A stretch of 64,000 bases of DNA, taken from NCBI GenBank assembly GCA_900770725.1, contig CAAGLL010000021.1, positions 9,265-73,264 of the forward strand. Direction: 5' to 3'. The notes below the pieces were generated by a model, which saw nothing but the letters and a program-made list of their open reading frames with translations, did no database searches and was not told the DNA's origin. Source of the DNA: an uncultured Succinivibrio sp. GTDB lineage: Bacteria > Pseudomonadota > Gammaproteobacteria > Enterobacterales > Succinivibrionaceae. Below, piece after piece: positions 21,506-28,908 of the stretch. Both the position numbers and the translations under genes were made by a program. Every line of letters begins with the position of its first letter. Within the stretch, counting starts at the first letter, position 1.

Positions 21506-22975
21506 TTATTCCATCGCCTTCTTGATCGAGTCGTCGAAGTTGCGCTGCTCGCTCACTTTCGTCATGAGCGCGCGCACGATGTCGCGCGAGTACTGGCCCG
21601 GGCAGACCGTGAGCGCGCGGTTGTAGAAGTTGAGCGAGCGCGAGTAGTTCGCGCACAGCGCGTACTGCGCGCCCGAGGCCTGGGCCGACTGGCAGCGGTC
21701 GCGCGCCGCGTCGGCAGCCTCGGCCAGGAGCGAGAAGCCGGCGACGCTGCCTGGGTTCTTGGAGGTGAAGCGCTTTAGGATGTCCACCGCCTCCTTGGCC
21801 CTGCCTGCCTTGAGCAGGGCGTTGGCGAGGTTGAGCGCCAGCGCGGCGTTGCCCGGGCTTCGCGAGTAGGGCCCCTGGAGCATCGACACCGCCGACTGCG
21901 GGCTTCCCTGCTTGATGGCGATGTCGGTGCGCAGATCGAGCACGAACACGTTGTCCTGGTAGGAGGAGAGGCGGCTTAGGCTCTCAAGCGCCGCGGCGGT
22001 GTCGCCCATCTCGTAGCTGCATAGCGCCATGGCGTAGTCCACGTAGGCCTTGGGCAGCTTGTAGGGGTTGGCCGAGAGCGAGTCGCGCAGCCTCGCGTAG
22101 TCGGAGATCCCCATGTACCTGACCTCGGCGCGGGCCTTGGCGAACTGGAAGTTCGCGTTCGAGGAGTCGGGCCTGCGCCCAAGCTGGGCCGCCATCGACT
22201 GGGCCTCGGCGGCGCGCACGTTCGAGAGCGGGTGGTCGATGAGCATGGTGAAGGCGGGGTTGATGCTGCCCTGCTGGCCCATCAGCACCTTGAAGAGGTC
22301 GGGCATCGCGTAGGGGTTGAAGCCGGCGCGGGCGAGCACCTCGATGCCGGCGCGGTCGGCCTCGGCCTCGTTCTCGCGCGTGAAGTTGATGCCCGACTGC
22401 TGGGCCGCGCCCATCGTGGTCGAGAGCGCCGCCAGCCCCACGGTGGGGTTGATGATGCTCATGGCAATCGCGCCCACGAGCCCTGCCATCGTAAGCGGCG
22501 ACTTGCGGCTCTGGGCCTCGATGAAGCGGGCGATGTGCCTCTGGGTCACGTGGGAGATTTCGTGGGCGAGCACCGAGGCGAACTCGTCCTCGGTGTCGCA
22601 GTAGTGGAAGAGCCCCGAGTTGACCTGCACCACGCCGCCTAAGAAGGCCGAGGCGTTGAGCGCGGGGTTGTTCACGAGCAGGAAGGTGAAGGGAAAGCGC
22701 ACGCCGGAGGCCGCCATCACCAGGCGCGATCCTATGCTGTCGAGGTACTCGGTCATCACCGGATCGTCGATGACGGGCAGCGCGCCGCGGGCGTTGCGCA
22801 GGAAGTACTCGCCTATCTGGCGCTCGCGCTCGACGGTCATGCCGCGCACGCCCGCGGTGCCGATGTCGGGGATCTGGTACTGCTGGTACTGCGAGAACTC
22901 GTCGGCACCTGCCGCTGACGACAGGGCCGCGGCGGCCGCTATGGCTGCCAACAGGCGGCATAGGCGCATCGTCAA
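21506..22975 (-). CDS. bepA: Periplasmic M48 metalloprotease/chaperone BepA
   Basis: 489 residues (E. coli 487). A signal peptide (RLLAAIAAAAALSSAAGA) is followed by the M48 domain with zinc motif HEISH (residues 138-142) in VLAHEISHVTQRHIARF and the EAEADRAGIEVLARAGFNP segment carrying the third ligand. The C-terminal half is TPR-like helices. It assists LptD assembly and degrades misfolded outer-membrane proteins. In-frame ATGs at 22975 and 22969 are both possible. Divergent from perM as in many relatives. Confidence 0.95.
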   Translation of the reverse strand: MTMRLCRLLAAIAAAAALSSAAGADEFSQYQQYQIPDIGTAGVRGMTVERERQIGEYFLRNARGALPVIDDPVMTEYLDSIGSRLVMAASGVRFPFTFLLVNNPALNASAFLGGVVQVNSGLFHYCDTEDEFASVLAHEISHVTQRHIARFIEAQSRKSPLTMAGLVGAIAMSIINPTVGLAALSTTMGAAQQSGINFTRENEAEADRAGIEVLARAGFNPYAMPDLFKVLMGQQGSINPAFTMLIDHPLSNVRAAEAQSMAAQLGRRPDSSNANFQFAKARAEVRYMGISDYARLRDSLSANPYKLPKAYVDYAMALCSYEMGDTAAALESLSRLSSYQDNVFVLDLRTDIAIKQGSPQSAVSMLQGPYSRSPGNAALALNLANALLKAGRAKEAVDILKRFTSKNPGSVAGFSLLAEAADAARDRCQSAQASGAQYALCANYSRSLNFYNRALTVCPGQYSRDIVRALMTKVSEQRNFDDSIKKAME

Positions 22976-23077
22976 ACTCCCAAGGCGCCGCGCGGCGCCG
23001 ATTTTGATCTTGTATTTGATGTCAGACGGTGAAAAATATACACATGTTTTGAAGGCAGCGGCGAGGCGCTAGGCAAG

Positions 23078-24367
23078 ATGATCGAAATTTTCAGGAAGTG
23101 GTACCGCAGGAACTTCTCAGTGCCGGGCACCGCCGAGTTCGCCTTGCTGCTCATAGCCTGCTTCGCGTGCGTCTACTGGTTCATGTGGCTCTTCGGGCCG
23201 GTGGTGGTGGCGCTGTGCCTGGCCTACTGCCTGGACTGGTTCGTGCGCCTCCTCGAGCGCAGGCTGCGCATGGGCAGGCGCCTTGCCGCGGCCGCGACCA
23301 TGGTGGTGTTCATCGGGATCGCCGCCGGCATCGTGGTCTTCGTGGCCCCGCGCATCGTCAACCAGGGCACGCAGTTCTACTCGAACCTGGTGCTCTACAG
23401 CCAGGACACCGTGCAGAAGGCCAGGCAGGAGGCCCAGGAGGCCCGCGAGCAGGCCGGCGCCGACGGCACACCGGCTGACGCGCGCGAGCAGTCTGAGATC
23501 GCGGCCGACGCGCTCGACGGCGTGCTCGCCGACAAGCTCTACACCTTCATTGAGCCGCTGCCTGACCCCTGGCCGACCATGCTCTCGCAGACGGCGCTGC
23601 AGAACTACATCCACTCGCTTCGGATCAGCCTTATGGCGAACCTCGCCAGCATCCTCAAGAACCAGATCATGCCCTCGGTGGTGAACGTGATGTCGTGGAC
23701 GGTGTACGCCATCATCGTGCCGATCTTCATGTTCCTGATGCTCGCCAACAAGGAGACGCTGCAGCGGCGCGTGCGCCGCTACGTGATGCCGCGCAACAGC
23801 GCGGTCATCGACGACTTCTGGCCCAAGATCAACTCCCAGCTTGAGTCCTACATCAACGGATCGCTCCTGCACATCGCGATCTCGGCCTGCGCCAACGGGC
23901 TGCTCTTCTGGGCCTTCGGGCTCAACTACGCGGTGCTGCTCGGCGTGGCCATGGGCTTCAGCGTGGTGATCCCCTACGTCGGCGCGGTGCTCGTCGGGAT
24001 ACCCGTGGTGCTCATCGCGGCGGTGCAGTTCGGGCTCTCGGCCTACCTCGGATGGTTCTTCGCGGCGTACATCCTGCTCCAGCTCTTGGACAGCTACGCG
24101 CTGACCCCGGTGCTCTTCTCAAAGACCATGGATCTGGACGCCTTCTCGATCCTGCTTGCGATCATGGTCTTCGGAACCCTCTGGGGCTTCTGGGGCGTGT
24201 TCTTCTCGATCCCGCTGGCCCGCTTCATCGACACTCTGATCTCCCAGTGGCCGCGCGTGCACAGCAATCATGGACACCAGGGCAGGCAGGAGCGCAGGGC
24301 AGAGGGACCGAAGGGCGGCGGCCAAGGCTCGCGCGCCCAGATCCAGCGGCAGCAGGGCAGGCCCTGA
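23078..24367 (+). CDS. perM: AI-2E/PerM-family membrane protein
   Basis: 429 residues with about seven hydrophobic segments. Family features: a paired N-terminal helix region, a charged Ala/Glu-rich stretch at residues ~110-150, and the GFSVVIPYVGAVLVGIPVVL and LTPVLFSKTMDLDAFSIL segments. The family includes permeases of unproven substrate; E. coli perM sits beside bepA. A Gly/Gln/Arg-rich tail of ~45 residues ends the protein. A decayed copy of bases around 23976-24045 lies at 25934-26003. Confidence 0.88.
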   Translation: MIEIFRKWYRRNFSVPGTAEFALLLIACFACVYWFMWLFGPVVVALCLAYCLDWFVRLLERRLRMGRRLAAAATMVVFIGIAAGIVVFVAPRIVNQGTQFYSNLVLYSQDTVQKARQEAQEAREQAGADGTPADAREQSEIAADALDGVLADKLYTFIEPLPDPWPTMLSQTALQNYIHSLRISLMANLASILKNQIMPSVVNVMSWTVYAIIVPIFMFLMLANKETLQRRVRRYVMPRNSAVIDDFWPKINSQLESYINGSLLHIAISACANGLLFWAFGLNYAVLLGVAMGFSVVIPYVGAVLVGIPVVLIAAVQFGLSAYLGWFFAAYILLQLLDSYALTPVLFSKTMDLDAFSILLAIMVFGTLWGFWGVFFSIPLARFIDTLISQWPRVHSNHGHQGRQERRAEGPKGGGQGSRAQIQRQQGRP

Positions 24368-24589
24368 AGGCAGGGGGGATGCGTCCTGGTGGCAGTTCCC
24401 CTGGCATTGGAGCGCTGGCGCGGCGGCCTTTTCCCAAGCTCGGATGAAGTTCTTTCGAGAGCATCTGGCATCGCAATGACGCTTGCCATGCATGTGTCCT
24501 GACTCAGCGCACACGATGGCTTTGCTGAAGGCAAACCTTGAAATGACAGCCTTTGGATTGCAATAAGTGCATAGCCAAAGGAGGCCGGC
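24368..24589. other. Start of accessory island after perM
   Basis: No gene supported. Composition drifts from GC-rich to mixed, ending in AAAGGAGG, the strong ribosome site of the next small gene. Confidence 0.4.
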
Positions 24590-24952
24590 ATGCTTTATCC
24601 ATTTCTCAGCGATGGCAATTTCGACATTGGCTTTTCCGAAATAAAAAAAGTCGACGGCATCAATCAAATCCGCATCTTTGCGGAGGAGCCGTGGAAGGGC
24701 CATTTCAAGTGGAAGACTCTTGAGTTCTACATCCCTTCTGGAAAGATCACCAAGCTTGAAGGCTACACGCGGGAGGAAGCGGCGAAGATCATAAGCAGCG
24801 TCAGGATGTCCGAAAAAGATCTTTTTGAGATGTCAAAGGATTTTGAACAAAATGGATTGGATTGTATGAGTAATGCTGGCAATCCATATCGTTTGCGCAT
24901 GCTTCGCTTATGTCTCCTCATTGTCTGCGGCACCTATAGTTCTTGCAGATGA
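24590..24952 (+). CDS. Small orphan protein of unknown function
   Basis: 120 residues, ATG 24590 preceded by the strong ribosome site AAAGGAGG. I do not recognise the family. The first ~85 residues look like a folded domain (INQIRIFAEEPWKGHFKWK, then YTREEAAKIISSVRMS). The last ~30 (RLRMLRLCLLIVCGTYSSCR) look unlike the rest and could be a frameshifted tail. Base composition is much lower in GC than its neighbours, so recent acquisition is likely. Confidence 0.6.
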   Translation: MLYPFLSDGNFDIGFSEIKKVDGINQIRIFAEEPWKGHFKWKTLEFYIPSGKITKLEGYTREEAAKIISSVRMSEKDLFEMSKDFEQNGLDCMSNAGNPYRLRMLRLCLLIVCGTYSSCR

Positions 24953-25004
24953 GCGGATGCGCCCGCGCCCGCGCCTGCGGCACCGGCGTTTCAGGCGGTC
25001 GGAA

Positions 25005-25102
25005 TTTCAAATTAGCTAGTGCGACACGGAGGCTCGGTCTCCCTGGATGCGCGAGTTGGCAGGCCCCACCAGGCGGCGGTAGTCGCATTAACTAATTTGA
25101 AA
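25005..25102. repeat. 98-base element with 21-base terminal inverted repeats and structured centre
   Basis: The 21-base left end (25005-25025, starting TTTCAAATTAG) pairs with 25082-25102 at 19 of 21 positions. The centre (25026-25081) is GC-rich and can form small hairpins (GGAG/CTCC; CCTGG/CCAGG). No transposase, reverse transcriptase or integrase lies near. Could be a miniature mobile element or a folded RNA. Confidence 0.6.
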
Positions 25103-25122
25103 AAATCCGGCGGGCAAAAACA

Positions 25123-25153
25123 ACGCCATCCCTTGGCACACAAGGGATGGCGT
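25123..25153. terminator. Hairpin downstream of the structured element
   Basis: Perfect 13-bp stem (25123-25135 with 25141-25153), 5-nt loop; no T-run. May end a transcript through the 25005-25102 element. Confidence 0.45.
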
Positions 25154-25277
25154 CAGTCAGCGCGAATTTTGCCTTCGAAAGTCAGGTATTTGTGGAAAAG
25201 CCTGCCGTCGGCGGCGTAGGTGCGTGCTTCATGTTTGAATAAAAGCATCCACAATTTCGGCTTTGGGAGATCTGCTG

Positions 25278-25511
25278 TTACTTGATGAAGCGCGACAACA
25301 GAAGCACCAGCGGTATGAAGCAGGAACCAAGTGCGCTCAACTGCTTGCCGTTTAATCCTAGGATCAGCGTAATCACGAGACAGAGAACGACTATCACCGA
25401 TATTGTCCAGCGGTTCATGCGGGTTTCATGCATGTAAAACTCGCTTTGCCGCTTGTTGAACTCGCGGCGGTGTTTGGACTCTTCGACAGAAAGATCCACC
25501 ACTTTGTCCAC
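25278..25511 (-). CDS. Small membrane protein resembling the DUF2335 family (start uncertain)
   Basis: From the GTG at 25511 it is 77 residues: a charged N-terminal helix (VEESKHRREFNKRQSEFY) then two membrane segments, the architecture of DUF2335 membrane proteins. The same frame stays open upstream to about 25590 and reads PLPPIDQLERLNSFRPDL, which clearly belongs to the protein. Yet no ATG, GTG or TTG exists in that stretch; a CTG at about 25557 with AGAGG before it is the only candidate. So the start is either a rare CTG, or the gene is 5'-damaged. It follows the 25596-25808 gene on the same strand. Confidence 0.55.
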   Translation of the reverse strand: MDKVVDLSVEESKHRREFNKRQSEFYMHETRMNRWTISVIVVLCLVITLILGLNGKQLSALGSCFIPLVLLLSRFIK

Positions 25512-25595
25512 GAGATCCGGCCTGAAGCTGTTGAGTCTCTCTAGTTGGTCTATTGGCGGCAGCGGATTATTATCCTCTTTTAAACAAGCTCAATT

Positions 25596-25808
25596 TTAGA
25601 GCCCTTGCTTTCCGCCCTTACGCCGTTTTGTCTGGTCATCCTCAACAACCTTTCTGGCCGCATTCCCTATGTCTGATGTCACGCGGTTGAAATCGCCGAG
25701 CAGGGCCAAGCGATCCTGGCTGAAACTGCCGAACGACGGAGCCTCCATCGGGCGGAGGCTGTCGGCCAGCGCGGCCAGCCCGTCATTGAAAGACTTTAGA
25801 AAACGCAT
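25596..25808 (-). CDS. Small orphan protein upstream of the DUF2335-like gene
   Basis: 70 residues from ATG 25808 (MRFLKSFNDG), which has GGAGGG five bases upstream; an ATG at 25820 is also in frame. A helical, soluble protein ending in a basic tail (QTKRRKGGKQGL). No family recognised. It ends close to the DUF2335-like frame, so the two probably form a small operon. Confidence 0.55.
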   Translation of the reverse strand: MRFLKSFNDGLAALADSLRPMEAPSFGSFSQDRLALLGDFNRVTSDIGNAARKVVEDDQTKRRKGGKQGL

Positions 25809-25933
25809 GATGCCCTCCATGCCCGCGCGTCGAAGCGGAGCCTTAGAAGAAGTTTAGCCTAAAGAGCACGGACGAGCAAAAGGGCAGATCATGGATCCAA
25901 GATGGGACGGCCATTCGTCCTGCAACAGCGTCC

Positions 25934-26003
25934 TCTCGTTGGCGCGGCGCTCATCGGGAACTCCGTGGCGCTCATTGAGGCAGTGCAGTTTGGACTCTCG
26001 GCT
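25934..26003 (+). pseudogene. Remnant of a perM-like gene
   Basis: This stretch translates as LVGAALIGNSVALIEAVQFG and on to LSA, and lines up with YVGAVLVGIPVVLIAAVQFG of PerM (gene at 23078-24367) codon by codon. Flanking sequence does not match and no start or continued frame exists. It is a short leftover of a duplicated or rearranged perM copy on the far side of the accessory island. Confidence 0.75.
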
Positions 26004-26112
26004 GTAAAACACGAGGTTTTGAGACGATGGCAATGGACATGAGACAGTCCCGCGAAAGAATGTCGCCATAACGGATGGAAATCCGATGGCGCAATACCTG
26101 GAACGGATGCGC

Positions 26113-26136
26113 GGAAGGCGCCGTAAGGCGCCTTCC
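26113..26136. terminator. Hairpin downstream of cnoX
   Basis: Perfect 10-bp stem (26113-26122 with 26127-26136), GTAA loop, about 45 bases past the cnoX stop. The adjacent A5 run is on the plus strand after the stem, so it is not a canonical terminator. Confidence 0.45.
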
Positions 26137-26181
26137 AAAAATGCCGATGCTGCGCAACCTTGCCTGCGCGACAGGCCTTCC

Positions 26182-27018
26182 TCAATACATGAGGGCGTAG
26201 AGCTTGCGGCGGAACTCCTTTTGCAGCGGATCGCCGCCCAGGGTGTTGAGGATGTCGATGAAGGTCTTCTTGACATCGGGATCGGCGCTGTTCTTCTTGA
26301 GCAGGGCAAAGAGCATCTCGAGGGCCTCGCGGTGCTTGCCGCTTGCCGACAGTGCGGCAGCGTACTTGATGGTGATCCCCTTGTCGTCGGGGTTCTTCTC
26401 GTGATCCTCGCGCAGCTTGCGCAGCTCCGGCGAGTCGGCGGCCTGCTCGGCGAGCGTGAGCGCCGACATCAGGTCCTTGTAGTCCTGGGTCTCGGTCTCG
26501 GTGCGGCCGCAGCCTGAGAGCAGCTCCTTGGCGCGTTCGAGGTTCCTGGCCTTGATGCAGAGCGAGGCGAGCTTGAACTTGGCGGCGGTGGACTTCGGAT
26601 CGGCCTTGAAGGCGTCCGAGGCCTTGGCCATGGCGCCCTGGAGATCGCCCTTCGCCTCGAGATCCGCGGCCTCCTTCAGGAGCAGCTCGCACTGCGAGGG
26701 CATGTACTTGGTGATTAGGGCCTGCAATCCGGTCACGACCTCGTCGCCCTGCAGGGCGTCCACCGGCTGGCCCTTGCTGAAGACGATGACCGCAGGCACC
26801 GCGCGCAGGCCAAGCTGCATGGCGATGGCCTGGCCGACCGCGCCGCCGACGTCGGCCTCGGCCAGGGTGATGTACGGGCTGCCGTCCGGGATGGCCGCCT
26901 TCAGCGCCTTGGTCGCGGCCTGGCACTCCGGCGCGTCGGCGAAGAAGTAAACGAATACGGCCTTGTCCTGGGATCCCTTGAGGATCACCTGCTGGACGTT
27001 CTGTTCTGTAAGCAGCAT
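26182..27018 (-). CDS. cnoX: Chaperedoxin CnoX (YbbN family)
   Basis: 278 residues (E. coli 284). An N-terminal thioredoxin fold (KAVFVYFFADAPECQAATKA) keeps only the second Cys of the redox motif (APEC), as in proteobacterial CnoX, which protects proteins from oxidation without disulfide exchange. The C-terminal half is TPR-like with GLRAVPAVIVFSKGQPVD before it. ATG 27018 follows GGAAGGAAC. It starts 19 bases after the yejM stop, so the two are probably co-transcribed. Confidence 0.9.
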   Translation of the reverse strand: MLLTEQNVQQVILKGSQDKAVFVYFFADAPECQAATKALKAAIPDGSPYITLAEADVGGAVGQAIAMQLGLRAVPAVIVFSKGQPVDALQGDEVVTGLQALITKYMPSQCELLLKEAADLEAKGDLQGAMAKASDAFKADPKSTAAKFKLASLCIKARNLERAKELLSGCGRTETETQDYKDLMSALTLAEQAADSPELRKLREDHEKNPDDKGITIKYAAALSASGKHREALEMLFALLKKNSADPDVKKTFIDILNTLGGDPLQKEFRRKLYALMY

Positions 27019-27037
27019 CTCTATTGTTCCTTCCGGT

Positions 27038-28762
27038 TCATTTCTCAAAGCGGTTGATGATGCGCATGGCCTCGATGAGGTGCTCCAGGTTGGGGCTCAC
27101 GGCCTTCTGCGTGCCTTCGCTTTCAAAGTATGCGTTTCCGTCACTCTTGTATATGGAGACGGAGCCTTGGCGGATCAAGAGCAGGTCGTCCTTGCGGGAG
27201 CTGACGATGAAGCTGCGGTCGCGCGCGTCCGGCGAGAGGAGATCCTCGCCTATGGAGTAGTCGGAGGGATTGGTGGTGATCCCGAGGATCGACTCGCCGA
27301 TGGTGGGGGCGATGTCAAAGTGCGAGCTTAAGATCTGCATGCTCACGCCGCGGTTGGCCCCTCCGGGCAGGCAGGCGATGAAGGGCACGTGGCTCTGCTG
27401 GTGGGGGAAGAGCCTTCCTTCCTCAACGATGCCTGGGTTGCCCTGCGCCGAGGTGATGAAGACCACGGTGTGCTCGAGCTTGCCCTCATCGTCGAGGCTC
27501 TGCATGAACTGCCCGATGGCCGCGTCGATGGAGCGCAGCCTCTGGCGCCTTGCCTTGCCGGAGAGCTTGGGATCTGCAAGATCGTTTAGCACCACCGAGA
27601 GGGCGAGCGGGCGCGAGGGCTCGGAGAGCCCCGCGTCGGCCGCCCCGGCCTTGAGGCTCTCCTCATCGGACTTCGTTGAGACGTAGTTCACCGAGCGCAG
27701 CGCCCCGTTCACGAAGACGTAGTTCGAGTCCGAGGGGTTGCCGTCTGAGATCGCGCGCACGAGGTACTCGTTGCGGTACATCTGCTCGAGCACCACCGGG
27801 TAGGTGCGGTGCTCGGCGAAGGCCTCGCTGTACTCGACCGGCACGCCGAACATCGCGGCAAAGAAGTTGTCCCCGGCCGAGGCGTAGGGCAGGTAGTGGT
27901 TCTCAAAGCTCATGTAGGTGCGCTTGATCCCCAGGATCTGCGGGGTGTCATCGTCGTTGAGGTCCGAGTAGGACAGGCCGTTTGCGAACACCGTGATGAT
28001 GTTGACGGGCCGGGCCTCGGAGGAGGTGATGTCGGTGAGCGGGTAGATGTAGCCCGGGGCGCCGCCTGCGGTGCTCTTCTCGGGCAGCCAGCCGTGGCTT
28101 GCGAGGAAGGACTTGGCGGTGAGCGGGTAGTGCGCGGGGTAGACGCTGCGCAGCGCGGTGATCGGGCGGTAGGAGGCCGCGTCGGCCCAGGCGCTCAGGC
28201 CGTGGGAGCAGAGGAAGGCGCACAGCGCGGCGATCTCGAAGGCGGCGCGGACCGCGCCGCCGCGCTGGGTGTAGAGCGAGCGCCCGGCCAGGCGCGCAAA
28301 GAGCAGCTGCAGCGCGATGACCAGGGGCACGGCGATGTACATGAAGTTGTAGTTGAGCCCGGTGTAGAAGTCGAGATCGCGCATCATGATGCTGATGACC
28401 GGCGGCACGATGTGGACGCGGGCTATGAGGTAGAGCTTGACATCGAAGAGCAGCACGATGTCGCCTACTACCGCGAGGACGACGGCGAAGCCCTTTGCAA
28501 GCCTGAACGAGCCTATGAGCGACACTGGGAAGAAGCCCACGAGGTACACCGCGAAGGTGAGGAAGCACATCTGCCCAAGCCAGGAGACGAGCAGGTAGAA
28601 GAAGGGCAGGAAGGCCGAGGTGTCAGGCGTGGCGTAGAAGTACGCAAGCCCGATCGCGCTTGAGAGCAGGAGGTTTAAGAACAGGAACTGCCGGCCCCAC
28701 AGGTTGGCGCGGGCCACCTGCTCCCGGTAGCTGAAGAATTTGGGGAAATTGAGATCTGCCAT
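27038..28762 (-). CDS. yejM: Inner-membrane LPS regulator YejM/PbgA (DUF3413-sulfatase fold)
   Basis: 574 residues (E. coli 586). Five hydrophobic segments occupy the first ~190 residues (DUF3413), followed by a periplasmic sulfatase/phosphatase-like domain (VFANGLSYSDLNDDDTPQI, HQQSHVPFIACLPGG). In E. coli it controls LpxC stability through LapB and so sets LPS synthesis. ATG 28762 gives the family N-terminus MADLNFPKFFSYREQV. An extended -10 box lies 26 bases upstream on the minus strand. Confidence 0.9.
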   Translation of the reverse strand: MADLNFPKFFSYREQVARANLWGRQFLFLNLLLSSAIGLAYFYATPDTSAFLPFFYLLVSWLGQMCFLTFAVYLVGFFPVSLIGSFRLAKGFAVVLAVVGDIVLLFDVKLYLIARVHIVPPVISIMMRDLDFYTGLNYNFMYIAVPLVIALQLLFARLAGRSLYTQRGGAVRAAFEIAALCAFLCSHGLSAWADAASYRPITALRSVYPAHYPLTAKSFLASHGWLPEKSTAGGAPGYIYPLTDITSSEARPVNIITVFANGLSYSDLNDDDTPQILGIKRTYMSFENHYLPYASAGDNFFAAMFGVPVEYSEAFAEHRTYPVVLEQMYRNEYLVRAISDGNPSDSNYVFVNGALRSVNYVSTKSDEESLKAGAADAGLSEPSRPLALSVVLNDLADPKLSGKARRQRLRSIDAAIGQFMQSLDDEGKLEHTVVFITSAQGNPGIVEEGRLFPHQQSHVPFIACLPGGANRGVSMQILSSHFDIAPTIGESILGITTNPSDYSIGEDLLSPDARDRSFIVSSRKDDLLLIRQGSVSIYKSDGNAYFESEGTQKAVSPNLEHLIEAMRIINRFEK

Positions 28763-28787
28763 AGTGCTATTCACAGCTGTTTTGCTG

Positions 28788-28796
28788 ATTCTAGCA
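28788..28796 (-). promoter_or_regulatory. Extended -10 promoter of yejM-cnoX
   Basis: Minus strand reads TGCTAGAAT, 25 bases before the yejM start. No -35 seen. Confidence 0.55.
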
Positions 28797-28869
28797 TGCG
28801 TCAGGATCCGCGCCCGAATGCCGTCCCAAAACGCGGGGCTGAAAACGCGCGCCATGGAATTTTTCCCTT

Positions 28870-28878
28870 TGCCATAAT
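28870..28878 (+). promoter_or_regulatory. Extended -10 promoter of the VWA gene
   Basis: TGCCATAAT, 30 bases before the ATG at 28909; divergent from the yejM promoter. Confidence 0.5.
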
Positions 28879-28908
28879 CCTCCTGCCAGGACAACGCAGG
28901 AGGTGCCA

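Larger units (their letters stand above)
24953..25277. other. Non-coding stretch with structured element
   Basis: Contains the 98-base inverted-repeat element (25005-25102) and a further perfect hairpin (25123-25153), then AT-rich sequence up to the end of the next minus-strand gene. No gene supported. Confidence 0.55.
25809..26181. other. Intergenic region with decayed perM fragment
   Basis: Holds the perM-derived remnant at 25934-26003 and a hairpin at 26113-26136 downstream of cnoX. No intact gene seen. Confidence 0.6.

Noticed and set aside
24119..24703. 194-codon minus-strand frame across the end of perM and the next small gene
   Set aside because: Spans two plus-strand genes and a composition change; the plus-strand small gene has the strong ribosome site, so that strand is favoured.
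25005..25102. Reading the inverted-repeat element as an integron attC site or a retron RNA
   Set aside because: The core RYYYAAC/GTTRRRY boxes of attC are not present, and no integrase or reverse transcriptase gene is nearby.
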